64,000 nucleotides of DNA, taken from Paenibacillus rubinfantis. Lineage in GTDB: Bacteria > Bacillota > Bacilli > Paenibacillales > Paenibacillaceae. A model generated the notes under the pieces. The model saw only the letters and a list, made by a program, of their open reading frames with translations, was not told the DNA's origin and searched no databases. The first letter of the stretch is position 1, and every line of letters starts with the position of its first letter. Positions 8,185 to 16,538 of the stretch are shown piece after piece. The stretch lies in contig NZ_LN909066.1 in NCBI RefSeq assembly GCF_001486505.1, positions 972,452 through 1,036,451 on the forward strand. Direction: 5' to 3'. A program made the position numbers and the translations under genes.

Positions 8185-9030
8185 ATGCCAAAAGAAATTT
8201 TACCGGAGTGGTTCCAACGGTACGAGCCTTCCCGTTTTGAGGAGTATGCAGAGAAGTACAAGGATATCATGTTGATGACCCGGAAAGACGGCATCCTTGA
8301 GGTAAAAATGCACACCCATGGCGGCCCGTTAAAGTATGTCTGGAGCGTTCACGAAGCCTGGGGAAAGGCCTGGAGAGAAATCGGCGCGGATCATGAGAAT
8401 GAGGTCATTATTATCACGGGTTCAGGCGATAAGTGGCTGGACGGCGATCCGGACGCTTGGAAAGTCCCGTTTATCCAGTGGCCTTCCGACGCGAAGTTAA
8501 AAATGCGGATGGAATCGCAGAAATTGATGGAAAACTTCGTGTTTGGGATCGACGTTCCGGTGATCGCCGCAGTCAACGGTCCCGGCGTGCATGTGGAATT
8601 CAGCGCATTAGCCGACATCACGCTGGTTACCGAGGACGTGGATTTCTGGGACCCGCATTTTCTGGCCGGAGTTGTCCCGGGGGATGGTATGGGCCTGGTG
8701 CTTCAAAGAACGATTGGCGTCAAAAGAGCCGCCTATTACGCCCTTACCGGGAAGCGGCTGGACGGAAAGACGGCCGTGGAACTCGGATTGGCGAATGAGG
8801 TCTTGGCTCGCGAAGACATTTTGAAGCGCGCATGGGAACTGGCGGAATATATGATGGATCGTCCGCGTGCGACGAGGGTGCTAACCCACGGGGTGCTGAT
8901 GCGTCCTTGGAAACAAGCGCTTATAGAGGACCTCGCGATGCACGGGAACTCGATCACCTTGGGAATCTGTTTAGATGAAGTTGGCCCGCTGGAAAGGCTG
9001 AAGGAATTAAAGCAACAAGGGCGAATCTGA
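8185..9030 (+). CDS. Crotonase-superfamily hydrolase, possibly 6-oxocamphor hydrolase-like
   Basis: A 281-residue enoyl-CoA hydratase/isomerase-fold protein. The oxyanion-hole region (ITGSGDKWLDG, and VNGPGVHVEFSALADI) and the second active-site segment FWDPHFLAGVVPGDGMGL are clear. The combination of His and Asp in DPHF-x-x-GVVPGDG resembles 6-oxocamphor hydrolase, a crotonase that cleaves carbon-carbon bonds of cyclic beta-diketones without CoA, better than it resembles standard enoyl-CoA hydratases; this comparison is from memory and needs an alignment. A good ribosome binding site (AAAGGATG) precedes ATG 8185. It is the second gene of an apparent two-gene unit with an organic anion-type MFS carrier. 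Function as a CoA-independent hydrolase of an imported cyclic compound is inference. Confidence 0.75.
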   Translation: MPKEILPEWFQRYEPSRFEEYAEKYKDIMLMTRKDGILEVKMHTHGGPLKYVWSVHEAWGKAWREIGADHENEVIIITGSGDKWLDGDPDAWKVPFIQWPSDAKLKMRMESQKLMENFVFGIDVPVIAAVNGPGVHVEFSALADITLVTEDVDFWDPHFLAGVVPGDGMGLVLQRTIGVKRAAYYALTGKRLDGKTAVELGLANEVLAREDILKRAWELAEYMMDRPRATRVLTHGVLMRPWKQALIEDLAMHGNSITLGICLDEVGPLERLKELKQQGRI

Positions 9031-9050
9031 GGATACAAGATTCATGCTGC

Positions 9051-9078
9051 AAGAGGGTCGTCTATGGACGATCCTCTT
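9051..9078 (+). terminator. Probable terminator after the hydrolase gene
   Basis: Twelve-base stem AAGAGGGTCGTC/GACGATCCTCTT with one G-U pair and a four-base loop. The run of T is short and displaced (TCTTTTT at 9091), so it may be a weak terminator. Confidence 0.55.
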
Positions 9079-9111
9079 TGCGCGTTAGGGTCTTTTTCAT
9101 TTTTGCGTATC

Positions 9112-9141
9112 ATGACAGTTGACGTGCAATTGTAGTACAAT
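9112..9141 (+). promoter_or_regulatory. Candidate sigma-A promoter of the DUF4317 operon
   Basis: ATGACA at 9112 and TACAAT at 9136 with an 18-nt spacer, 34 nt before the start codon. Confidence 0.5.
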
Positions 9142-9174
9142 GCAAATATTGAATTTTTACAAAGGGGAATTATC

Positions 9175-10344
9175 TTGATTAAGAAAGAGATCGCCTACAT
9201 TCGCAAGCAATTTAAGCTGGATCACGAAAGACTTAGTATCTACGACATCCTTAACGTCTATATTATGAAGGAAACAAACGAAATCTATCATTTTGAGCGT
9301 ACACCGTTTGAGCTCTTGGATCGGGAGAAGCAGGAGCTGCATATGGGCAACTTCAAGAAGCTGCTGTCCGGGGAGCTGGATCAGAAGCTATTCGAGTTAA
9401 AGTTCCAGGAGCAGCCGGAAACGGACAAGCCCTCGCAGCCGTTGCTGCATCAAGCTCTTGTTACCGGTGATGCGGAGGAATGGCATGAATTGATGCTTTT
9501 GCTGGTAGAGAAAATGCTGGAAGATACGAAATATGAACGGGATACGGTAATTACTTTCGTTCGCGGCCAATATTACAAGCCAACCAAGGAACGTAACGAG
9601 GAAGCCGAGGAGAGCGAAACCGATGAGATGTTCGCGAATCCGTTTATTTTGTGCAGCATCAATTCCACGGAACCGCAGCGAAAAACGCTGATGTTCGACT
9701 ATATCGAACGCGAGTTCAAATACAACGTAATTGTGGATCCGATCATCAAGCTGCGCTCGCCGGAGCAAGGCTTCTTCTACCCCAGCATCACGGACGGCTT
9801 CTCCGACGTCAATCGGGTGCTGTATTGCGCGGGCAAAGCCAACGATCCAAACCAGCATTTTATCGATCAGGTCTTAAATGGCGAGAAAACCGTAACCGCG
9901 CTGGAAGAGAGAGCGATCTTCGAGGACATCGTGAAGGAGATCGCCGGGGAGCAGCTCGACGCCTCCACAATCGCCAGCGTATACGAGGAAATCCAGCAGG
10001 TGATTGAAACCCACGAAGAGGAAGAACCGCCGAAGCTGGATTATAAGGATGTAGAACGCGTGCTGACGGCAAGCGGTGTGGAGAACGTCACCACGGAAAA
10101 GGTCGAACTGGCCTACCAATCGGTCATCGATGACAAAAACTATGAGATCAAAGCGAGCAGCGTGGTGCCGAAGTTTACTTCGAAATCGATTAAGATCGAT
10201 ACGAAGGTGGCGACGATTTCGGTCAGCCCCCAGGATTTGAGGTACGTGAAGCAAGTGAATTATCACGGCAAACGCTGCATCCTAATCGAGGTAGACGAGG
10301 ATGCTGTCATTGAAGGATTTACGCTCAGCACGGAAGAATTGTAA
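9175..10344 (+). CDS. DUF4317 family protein
   Basis: A 389-residue soluble protein recognised as the DUF4317 family by its N terminus (IRKQFKLDHERLSIYDILNVYI, quoted in part) and acidic, charged composition. No function is established for the family. No signal peptide or membrane helix is seen. The C-terminal half contains PKFTSKSIKIDTKVATISVS, which reads like a beta-rich domain. Start TTG 9175 is preceded by AAAGGGGAA at good distance. It opens a probable three-gene unit with a DUF4256 protein and a spermidine-synthase-like methyltransferase. Confidence 0.85.
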   Translation: MIKKEIAYIRKQFKLDHERLSIYDILNVYIMKETNEIYHFERTPFELLDREKQELHMGNFKKLLSGELDQKLFELKFQEQPETDKPSQPLLHQALVTGDAEEWHELMLLLVEKMLEDTKYERDTVITFVRGQYYKPTKERNEEAEESETDEMFANPFILCSINSTEPQRKTLMFDYIEREFKYNVIVDPIIKLRSPEQGFFYPSITDGFSDVNRVLYCAGKANDPNQHFIDQVLNGEKTVTALEERAIFEDIVKEIAGEQLDASTIASVYEEIQQVIETHEEEEPPKLDYKDVERVLTASGVENVTTEKVELAYQSVIDDKNYEIKASSVVPKFTSKSIKIDTKVATISVSPQDLRYVKQVNYHGKRCILIEVDEDAVIEGFTLSTEEL

Positions 10345-10378
10345 GGGGGATACTTAAGAAACGTTGAGGTGGCTGCTC

Positions 10379-10948
10379 ATGATGAACAAAGAAATCCAGG
10401 TCTTAGTCCCGGAACAAGGGGAAGCATTGCTCCAGGTTTTAAGCAAGCGTTTCGAGGCAAACATGAACCGCCACCCGGAGCTGGAATGGGCTCAAGTCCA
10501 GGCCAAGCTGGAAGCTCATCCGGAGAAGCTGTGGTCGCTCCATGAAATGGAACGAACCGGCGGCGAGCCGGATGTCGTTGCATTCGATGCGGAGCCGGGG
10601 GAGATTCTATTTGTGGACTGCGCTGCCGAATCGCCCAAAGGCCGCAGAAGCATCTGTTACGACCATGAAGCGCTGGAATCGAGAAAGCAGCATAAACCCG
10701 AAGACAGCGCGATGAATATGGCGGAAGCCATGGGCATTGAGCTGTTAACGGAAGGGCAATACCGGGAACTGCAGAAGCTGGGGAAATTTGATCTGAAGAC
10801 CTCCAGCTGGGTGCAAACCCCTGCTCCGATCCGGAAGCTTGGCGGTGCCCTCTTCTGCGATCGCCGTTACGACACGATTTTTGTGTACCATAACGGGGCG
10901 GAATCCTATTATGGTGCCAGAGGATTCCGCGGGGCGTTGAAGGTTTAG
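10379..10948 (+). CDS. DUF4256 family protein
   Basis: A 189-residue soluble protein of the DUF4256 family, recognised from LSKRFEANMNRHPELEW, the Asp/Glu-rich middle (DAEPGEILFVDCAAES) and the C-terminal FVYHNGAESYYGARGFRG. The family is widespread but has no known role. The start is placed at ATG 10379, about 6 nt after GAGGTGG; an upstream in-frame TTG at 10364 has no ribosome binding site and an ATG at 10382 is also possible. Its stop is followed after 2 nt by the next start, indicating an operon. Confidence 0.85.
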   Translation: MMNKEIQVLVPEQGEALLQVLSKRFEANMNRHPELEWAQVQAKLEAHPEKLWSLHEMERTGGEPDVVAFDAEPGEILFVDCAAESPKGRRSICYDHEALESRKQHKPEDSAMNMAEAMGIELLTEGQYRELQKLGKFDLKTSSWVQTPAPIRKLGGALFCDRRYDTIFVYHNGAESYYGARGFRGALKV

Positions 10949-10950
10949 GA

Positions 10951-11817
10951 ATGGAACAAATCCGCCAGGACAATCACAAACTATTCGCGTTGCTAAGCAG
11001 CTATTTAAACCACGCCCCCGACCTTATCAGCGAGGCCGAGATCGGCGAGATCGTCCAAAGCGGCGTCTCGGTCGAATACGCCTTTAAGCTGCTGCTCGCG
11101 GCGAAGTTCGGGCTGGATATCCTCGAGAATCCCGGGGATAAGGAGCTGTTTCATCATTATTTTGACCCAATGATTCACCTGCTGGATCTGGGCGTATACG
11201 AGCAAAACCCGTATTATCGGAATATCCGAATCCCTTCCGTCCGGATCGGCAGCAGTGAATTGAAATACGAAGGGTATAAGCCGTACGAAGGGTTCGTATG
11301 TAATGATATCCTTCAAACGGCCGAAGGACGGCAGATTCCGCAAATCGGCTTCTTCCCGGCCGAATTTAAGTATCCGGCGGTGCTGGAACAGGGACGCATT
11401 TGGATGACGGTGACGCCAAACGAGATTGAAACGATGAAGGAACCCATTACCGACGCCTTTGGGCACGTCCTGACCTTTGGCCTTGGTCTCGGCTACTACG
11501 CGTATATGGTTTCGGAGAAGGACAACGTGGACCGCGTGACGATCGTGGAGATCAACGAAGACGTCATTCAATTGTTTCAAGAACATCTCTTGCCCCAATT
11601 TAAGCAAGCCAAGAAAATTCAGATCGTCCATGCGGATGCTTTCGAATATGCCCGCACCCATCTAGACCAAGACTCATATGATTATGTATTCACCGATCTG
11701 TGGCACGACGTGTCTGACGGGATCGACCTGTATCTTCAAATGAAGCAAATCGAACGGCAACATCCGGGAACCCGGTTCTCGTATTGGATCGAAAAGTCAA
11801 TTCAGTGTTATATATAA
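10951..11817 (+). CDS. Spermidine-synthase-like class I methyltransferase of unknown target
   Basis: A 288-residue protein with an all-helical N-terminal half and a Rossmann methyltransferase-type C-terminal half. The SAM-binding loop reads TFGLGLGYYAYM, followed by the acidic loop VTIVEINEDVI and the D-x-x-W-H-D segment YVFTDLWHDVSDGIDLY that takes the place of the usual motif IV. The order resembles spermidine synthase-like methyltransferases, but no polyamine-specific motif is evident. It begins 2 nt after the DUF4256 stop and ends just before a strong terminator, so it closes the operon. Substrate unknown. Confidence 0.7.
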   Translation: MEQIRQDNHKLFALLSSYLNHAPDLISEAEIGEIVQSGVSVEYAFKLLLAAKFGLDILENPGDKELFHHYFDPMIHLLDLGVYEQNPYYRNIRIPSVRIGSSELKYEGYKPYEGFVCNDILQTAEGRQIPQIGFFPAEFKYPAVLEQGRIWMTVTPNEIETMKEPITDAFGHVLTFGLGLGYYAYMVSEKDNVDRVTIVEINEDVIQLFQEHLLPQFKQAKKIQIVHADAFEYARTHLDQDSYDYVFTDLWHDVSDGIDLYLQMKQIERQHPGTRFSYWIEKSIQCYI

Positions 11818-11822
11818 CAAGG

Positions 11823-11853
11823 AAGAGAGGTGCGGCTGCACCTCTCTTATTTT
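11823..11853. terminator. Strong bidirectional terminator
   Basis: Perfect 11-bp stem AAGAGAGGTGC/GCACCTCTCTT with a GGCT loop and T-rich flank, between the convergent methyltransferase and CarD genes. Confidence 0.85.
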
Positions 11854-11867
11854 ATCCATTCGCTAAG

Positions 11868-12368
11868 TTATACACTCACGGCTACCTTCTCCTGGACCGC
11901 ATGCAGAACATCCTCGGAAGGGATGTTTAAGGCAATGGCCATTTCCTTAAACAAAATATTTTGAATTCCCAGCAACAGCTGGTTGTCCTGATTACCGAGT
12001 TTCTTATGATTCTGTTCGGCCCATAGTTTCTTGCGCATCAACGTTCTGGCGACTTCCGCAATTTCCTTCCGATTGCCTGTTCGAACGATCGCGGTATAAC
12101 GGTGGTGCCGTTCGTGATTGTTATCGATCCATGGAATGCCCGGCGCCTGAAACGAATCGATTAACGTCTTGGCTTCCTTCGGACCCATCAATTTCTGCAT
12201 CAGTACCGCCGCATTGTCGACCGGAGTGCTAATTTTCAAGGTCTCGTTGCTTAGCGGATGCAATTCATAATAAGACTTGGAAACACCAGCTAGCGATTTG
12301 ACGCAAACCTCGTCGATGCGGCAAACGCCATGCACCGAATAAATGATCAAATCCCCCTCATGAAACAT
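11868..12368 (-). CDS. CarD-family transcription factor
   Basis: A 166-residue CarD/TRCF-type protein. The N-terminal RNA polymerase-interaction (Tudor-like) domain is shown by FHEGDLIIYSVHGVCRIDEV and YYELHPLSNETLKISTPVDN, followed by a helical C-terminal DNA-binding domain. CarD proteins bind the RNA polymerase beta subunit and stabilise open promoter complexes. The start ATG at 12368 is preceded by AGAGAGGCGGGATC. It is transcribed divergently from a MarR gene; the two -35 boxes share one operator and a second operator covers the start of the carD transcript, so MarR control of carD is very likely. Confidence 0.88.
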   Translation of the reverse strand: MFHEGDLIIYSVHGVCRIDEVCVKSLAGVSKSYYELHPLSNETLKISTPVDNAAVLMQKLMGPKEAKTLIDSFQAPGIPWIDNNHERHHRYTAIVRTGNRKEIAEVARTLMRKKLWAEQNHKKLGNQDNQLLLGIQNILFKEMAIALNIPSEDVLHAVQEKVAVSV

Positions 12369-12393
12369 GGTCGTGATCCCGCCTCTCTATTTT

Positions 12394-12408
12394 GTCAACT
12401 TAGTTGAC
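12394..12408. promoter_or_regulatory. MarR-type operator 1 (perfect palindrome)
   Basis: GTCAACTTAGTTGAC is a perfect inverted repeat lying at the transcription start of carD, directly downstream of its -10 box. Confidence 0.75.
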
Positions 12409-12415
12409 TATCTTC

Positions 12416-12444
12416 ACTATACTCTTTCTTGACCAAAATGTCAA
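12416..12444 (-). promoter_or_regulatory. carD promoter
   Basis: On the minus strand TTGACA, a 17-nt spacer and TATAGT, a near-consensus sigma-A promoter. Transcription should start near 12409, within operator 1. Confidence 0.8.
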
Positions 12445-12454
12445 CTAAATTGAC
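12440..12454. promoter_or_regulatory. MarR-type operator 2, shared by both -35 boxes
   Basis: GTCAACTAAATTGAC differs from operator 1 at two central positions. Its left half overlaps the carD -35 box and its right half the marR -35 box. The centre lies 46 bp from that of operator 1. Confidence 0.75.
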
Positions 12455-12478
12455 AATATTCAGCGGTTTTTGTATAGT
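12450..12478 (+). promoter_or_regulatory. marR promoter
   Basis: TTGACA at 12450, 17-nt spacer, TATAGT at 12473. The predicted transcript start near 12485 rules out an ORF start at 12470. Confidence 0.8.
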
Positions 12479-12517
12479 GTAGAAGAAATAGGAACAGGAA
12501 CGGAATGGAGGGATAAG

Positions 12518-12967
12518 GTGCATCCCGGATTCGAGGATTTGGACCTGATCGATCTGCTCAGCGAACGGCATGTCCAGCTTCGCTCCATCTGCGAGCAGTT
12601 GTGGAACGACCGGCACGAAATGTATATTTCTAATTCGGAATGGTTTATTCTTTCCAGAATTTATAAACGGAATCCTACGATTTCGCAAGTGACCCGACAG
12701 GTGGATATCTCGCGGCAAGCGACCCACAAATTTATCAAAAGCTTGGAATCCAAGGGGCTGGTCGAGGTCACCCCGGCTCAGCATAACAAGAAGGAGAAAA
12801 GCTTGAGATTAACGCCTTTGGGCGAAAGCTGTTATGAAAAGAACGCCGCCATGAAGGCAACGCTGGAGCAAATCATCGCGAATGCCCTCGGAACCGAGCA
12901 GATCGAAAGGTTAAAACAGCTGCTAAAGGCTGATTGGGGAAATTTGAATGAGATCGTTGCAAAATAA
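12518..12967 (+). CDS. MarR-family transcriptional regulator
   Basis: A 149-residue winged-helix regulator. The recognition helix region VTRQVDISRQATHKFIKSL and the wing DxR-like segment (AQHNKKEKSLRLTPLG) are typical of MarR dimers; the flanking helices form the dimer interface. The start is GTG 12518, five nt after GGAGGG; an in-frame TTG at 12470 lies upstream of the predicted transcript start. Two palindromic sites in the divergent promoter region are the likely operators, implying autorepression and co-repression of carD. The inducing ligand is unknown. Confidence 0.88.
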   Translation: MHPGFEDLDLIDLLSERHVQLRSICEQLWNDRHEMYISNSEWFILSRIYKRNPTISQVTRQVDISRQATHKFIKSLESKGLVEVTPAQHNKKEKSLRLTPLGESCYEKNAAMKATLEQIIANALGTEQIERLKQLLKADWGNLNEIVAK

Positions 12968-12993
12968 AGAAGGAGGGGTGCCCCTCCTTCTTT
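12966..12993. terminator. Bidirectional terminator
   Basis: AAAGAAGGAGGGG and its exact complement separated by only two bases, giving an 11-12 bp stem, with T runs on both strands between convergent genes. Confidence 0.85.
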
Positions 12994-13000
12994 ATTTAGT

Positions 13001-13405
13001 TTACATCCCAATAAACACGTTGCGGCTAAAAGGACCCCAATTGGCTCCGCCGTACCCTGTCATTCCCTCCACGCTGACAAAACACGGAAGTACGATATGG
13101 GTCACTCCTGTCATTGGCCGTTCCCTAAATGTGATGATAAACCGGGTGTTCGTATTATCCGCGGCCGTAATCATCGCCGCTTCCGGCCGGATCGCGTTCG
13201 CTGCGGTCAGCGCCTCATCCATCCCCAAACTGGCCGCACCCCCCGCCCCCTTATTGCTGCGAATCCAATAGTTCGAAAGCCGCGTCGCCGATCCAAAATC
13301 GGCCCGTTGATCGTAGACGAGAAGGACTTGATTGGAGGCGATTTGTCTGACCTCTGTCACCACGGGATGAGGTACCATTTGTCGGGCTTCTTGATAAATG
13401 TACAC
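13001..13405 (-). CDS. Uncharacterised 134-residue protein
   Basis: I do not recognise a named family. The protein looks like a small all-beta domain: alternating segments such as NQVLLVYDQRADFGSA, RFIITFRERPM and HIVLPCFVSVEGM, ending with GGANWGPFSRNVFIGM, a Gly/Asn-rich tail. No membrane segment or signal peptide is visible. The start is GTG 13405, seven nt after GGGAGG at 13413-13418; the longer frame begins with an ATG that is part of that Shine-Dalgarno sequence. It has its own transcript, converging on marR. A fibronectin/Ig-like or spore-surface protein is possible but not shown. Confidence 0.7.
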   Translation of the reverse strand: MYIYQEARQMVPHPVVTEVRQIASNQVLLVYDQRADFGSATRLSNYWIRSNKGAGGAASLGMDEALTAANAIRPEAAMITAADNTNTRFIITFRERPMTGVTHIVLPCFVSVEGMTGYGGANWGPFSRNVFIGM

Positions 13406-13502
13406 GGATGATCCTCCCATTAGAAAAAATAGACTAACACCTAGTTCATCCTATGCAGGATCATGAGCGCGGGGACCTCACGAATATGGACTTTTTGGAA
13501 AA

Positions 13503-15413
13503 ATGAAAAAAGGGATTAAATTCTACAGCATAAAACAAATTTCGACAAGAACTATTAATAATTTAACAATCCTTTTGAGCAAAACCTTAGATGAACAGTT
13601 TTCCTCGCTGGAAATGCTGGCCAACCAAGATTCGATCAAAGATCCTTCCATCCCGCTCGACGAGAAGCTTAAGGTGATCCGGGGCGAAAGCAAGCGAACC
13701 GGAGATATCGATATGAATATCGCCGATCGAGACGGAAACTACCTGGGGCCGGACGGTAAAATTTACAGCATGAAGGACGCCCCGTCTTTTCAAAAGGCGA
13801 TAGGCGGTGAGCGTTTTGTAGACGACCCTGTCGAAGACATACTTCATCCCGGAACCGCCGTTATCACGTATTTTGTACCGATCAAGCATGAGGGCCAAGT
13901 CATCGGCGTATTATTTCGAGTGAAAGATGCCGCCAGCTTGATTGACATTACCAAACAGCTGTCCTTTGGCCGGGACGGGCAAGCTTTTATGATTAACGGC
14001 AGTGGCGTAAATATCGCTAACCAGGATATCAATGTTGTGCTGGCCAAGCAGAACCCGATCGAAATGGCCGCCGACAATCCGGAGATGCAATCGCTCGCCG
14101 ACTATCAGAAGACCGTGATCCAGGAAAAAAGCGGAGTGTCTACGTTCACTTTTGGCGATAAAAAGATCTATGCCGGATTTGCACCCGTAGAGGGCACCAA
14201 CTGGTTTCTTAACGTATCGCAGCCGCAGGCTGAAATCCTCACCGGCTTAAATCAACTGAAAACCTCGAGCCTTTGGATCGGTGCTCTTCTGCTGCTGTTA
14301 GGAGCGGTTCTTGTCTACTCCCTGCTTAGCCGGATCACCAAGCCAATCATTCAGGTCGCCGGGCATCTGACGACGATATCGGAAGGTGATTTCACCTCGG
14401 ATATCCCGCAGAGGCTCGTCTCCCGTAAAGACGAGATCGGTACGCTGGCGAAGGCCGCCCATACGATATCCATCAACTTACGCGCCCTGCTGCGGAAAGT
14501 CACCGACACGGCCGGCGAAGTGGCGGCTGCGTCGCAGCAATTGACCGCAAGCGCAGAGCAGCAGGCATCCGCCACCAACCAGGTTGCGGACGCTATCACT
14601 GACGTGGCTTCGGGTGCCGAGAAACAATCCTCCGCCGTCGTTGAAGCTGCGATGACCATTGAACAGGTTAGCGCGAGTATCCAGGAGGTTTCCGCGGCAA
14701 GCCTCGAGGTTTCCGAAAAATCCGGAAGCACCTCGCAAGCGGCGCAAGACGGGCTGGAGTCCATTGATTTGGCCGTAGACCAAATGGACAAAATCGAAAG
14801 CATCACGCGGGATGCCCAGCAGGCGGTGGACGAGTTGGCCCTCAGCTCCCACAAGATCGGGGAGATTACGACGTTGATTTCCGGCATCGCCGCTCAAACG
14901 AATCTTCTCGCCTTAAATGCCGGTATTGAAGCCGCGCGGGCAGGAGAACATGGCAAAGGCTTTGCTGTCGTCGCTACCGAGGTTCGAAAACTGGCCGAGC
15001 AGTCCTCCAAGGCGGCCGATGAAATCTCCGAGCTGATTCATAACAACCAAGCCCATCTCGACGGCGTTGTGGGGGCCATTCAAGCTAATGTGGAAAACGT
15101 ACAGACCGGTATCGACGTCGTCAAGCAGGCGGGCTCGACGTTTGCCGGCATCTCGGACGCCATCACCCAAATCGTCGATCAGGTACAAGAGGTCTCGCTG
15201 ACCCTGGAAAGGATGGCGGAAGACAGCCAACATATGCTAAGCTCTATGCATCAAATCGAGGGCATCAGCAAGGACAATCTCGATCAGAGCCAAATGGTCT
15301 CCGCGGCAACGGAGGAACAAGCCGCTTCCGTCCAGCAGATCGCCGCGTCCAGCCAGAACCTGGCCAGCATGGCACAGGAACTGCATGCCTCCGTCTCCAA
15401 GTTTCGCGTCTAA
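13503..15413 (+). CDS. Methyl-accepting chemotaxis protein without a first membrane helix
   Basis: A 636-residue chemoreceptor: dCache-type ligand domain (about residues 20-250), one membrane helix (about 258-278, [18 protein letters not shown]), HAMP (about 280-335), and a long coiled-coil signalling domain with hairpin tip [20 protein letters not shown] and adaptation-type Glu/Gln pairs. Normal members of this layout have a membrane helix before the ligand domain. Here the ORF starts with a short basic segment leading straight into the ligand domain ([14 protein letters not shown]), and none of the upstream 80 nt encodes a hydrophobic stretch. The start is also poor (only TTGGAA upstream). 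The gene is probably 5'-truncated; a receptor with a cytosolic or unusually inserted sensor domain is the alternative. Confidence 0.8.
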   Translation: MKKGIKFYSIKQISTRTINNLTILLSKTLDEQFSSLEMLANQDSIKDPSIPLDEKLKVIRGESKRTGDIDMNIADRDGNYLGPDGKIYSMKDAPSFQKAIGGERFVDDPVEDILHPGTAVITYFVPIKHEGQVIGVLFRVKDAASLIDITKQLSFGRDGQAFMINGSGVNIANQDINVVLAKQNPIEMAADNPEMQSLADYQKTVIQEKSGVSTFTFGDKKIYAGFAPVEGTNWFLNVSQPQAEILTGLNQLKTSSLWIGALLLLLGAVLVYSLLSRITKPIIQVAGHLTTISEGDFTSDIPQRLVSRKDEIGTLAKAAHTISINLRALLRKVTDTAGEVAAASQQLTASAEQQASATNQVADAITDVASGAEKQSSAVVEAAMTIEQVSASIQEVSAASLEVSEKSGSTSQAAQDGLESIDLAVDQMDKIESITRDAQQAVDELALSSHKIGEITTLISGIAAQTNLLALNAGIEAARAGEHGKGFAVVATEVRKLAEQSSKAADEISELIHNNQAHLDGVVGAIQANVENVQTGIDVVKQAGSTFAGISDAITQIVDQVQEVSLTLERMAEDSQHMLSSMHQIEGISKDNLDQSQMVSAATEEQAASVQQIAASSQNLASMAQELHASVSKFRV

Positions 15414-15426
15414 GCTTTACGCAAGC

Positions 15427-15470
15427 AAAGCCGTTTTCCTGTGAGCCAGGAAGACGGCTTTGATCTTTTT
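15427..15470. terminator. Terminator between convergent chemoreceptor and LysR genes
   Basis: AAAGCCGT and ACGGCTTT close a hairpin with an inner TTCCTG/CAGGAA stem, followed on the plus strand by GATCTTTTT. Confidence 0.8.
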
Positions 15471-15477
15471 CCGATGG

Positions 15478-16356
15478 TTATCGGAACTCCTCAATAAACT
15501 TCTGCGCTGCGCTGGTGAGCGGCAGGTTCCGCATATTCATGATCCCCACTTGCGACGGCGGCAACTCCACGTCCAGGCGGATTTCAAACAGCGAGCCCTC
15601 CTCCAGCTCCTTCGATACGAATTCCCGGGCAACGTAGGACACCCCCAACCCTTTGCGCGCCAATTCAATCAGCAGGTCAACGCTGCCAACCTCGATCTCC
15701 GGCTTGAGCTCATAACCGTAGTCCTGGAACAACTCCGTGATCGCCATGCGAGCCCGGCTATTGCGTGAGAACAGGATCAACGGATGCTCGAGCAGTTCAT
15801 CCAGCGAAATGACTTTGTCCTTAAGATCTGCGTATGCGCAGCCGGCCACGAAGCAATCCTGCAATAGAATACCTTCCCGCACTTCGATATGAGGATCCAC
15901 GATCGGCATCCGGGCGACGCCCAGGTCGATTTTCCCCTCCTTCAAGTAACCCATGATTTCCGGGGTTGTACCATGGAGCAGCTGAATCCCAACGTCCGGA
16001 TAGCGACGGTGAAACTCCTCAATGTACGGGAGCAAGTAATGCTTAAACAACGAATCACTGCCGCCGATTCGCAGCACGCCGGTATCGAGGTTTTTCAGCT
16101 CGGCCATTTTCTTCTCTGCCAGGGAGATCAGGATCTGCGATTGCTCGATATAGGAGTACAGGACCGTGCCCTCCTGCGTCAGCGACACGCCCTTGGAGTT
16201 GCGATAAAACAGCGTGAGGCCAAAGCTTTCCTCCAACTGCTTGATGGCATGGCTGACGCTGGGTTGCGTCAAAAACAACGCATTAGCCGCTTGGGTTAAG
16301 CTGCCGGTTTTGGCCGCCCAATAAAATACTTTATATAGTTCATAATTGTTAGTCAT
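15478..16356 (-). CDS. LysR-family transcriptional regulator next to the pentose phosphate operon
   Basis: A 292-residue LTTR. The N-terminal winged helix (about residues 1-60) contains AAKTGSLTQAANALFLTQPS and VSHAIKQLEESFGLTLFYR, and the rest is a periplasmic-binding-like effector domain beginning near LRIGGSDSLFKHYLLPYI. It is divergent from zwf, with 182 nt between the two starts, an arrangement that suggests control of zwf-tal-gnd. Repeated CTATAG/CTATGG/CCATAG-like hexamers in that gap may be LTTR contacts. The effector is unknown. Confidence 0.88.
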   Translation of the reverse strand: MTNNYELYKVFYWAAKTGSLTQAANALFLTQPSVSHAIKQLEESFGLTLFYRNSKGVSLTQEGTVLYSYIEQSQILISLAEKKMAELKNLDTGVLRIGGSDSLFKHYLLPYIEEFHRRYPDVGIQLLHGTTPEIMGYLKEGKIDLGVARMPIVDPHIEVREGILLQDCFVAGCAYADLKDKVISLDELLEHPLILFSRNSRARMAITELFQDYGYELKPEIEVGSVDLLIELARKGLGVSYVAREFVSKELEEGSLFEIRLDVELPPSQVGIMNMRNLPLTSAAQKFIEEFR

Positions 16357-16365
16357 AAACGTGGT

Positions 16366-16444
16366 CTATAGCTCCTGTCAAATATATTAATTTCACCTAT
16401 GGCGATATTCGTATTATAGTGGAGTAAGTCAAAATAATCCATAG
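16366..16444. promoter_or_regulatory. Possible LysR binding region between lysR and zwf
   Basis: Related hexamers CTATAG (16366), CTATGG (16397), TATAGTGG (16416 region) and CCATAG (16439) are scattered in an AT-rich stretch. CTATGG and CCATAG are inverted copies 42 bp apart. Spacing does not fit one simple T-N11-A box, so this is only a candidate. Confidence 0.3.
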
Positions 16445-16538
16445 CTTAGAGATGGGATTTAGGCGTATACCCGCAATCGGCGGGGCCGCTCCCAAGACAC
16501 ACATAAATGAAAAGCTATGCCGAGAGGAGAGAACCTAG

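Noticed and set aside
10951-11817. Spermidine synthase paired with speD
   Set aside because: The Rossmann loop is similar, but polyamine-synthase active-site motifs are not seen and the gene is 16 kb from speD.
12470-12517. Upstream TTG start of the MarR gene
   Set aside because: It lies before the predicted transcription start and has no ribosome binding site; GTG 12518 with GGAGGG is preferred.
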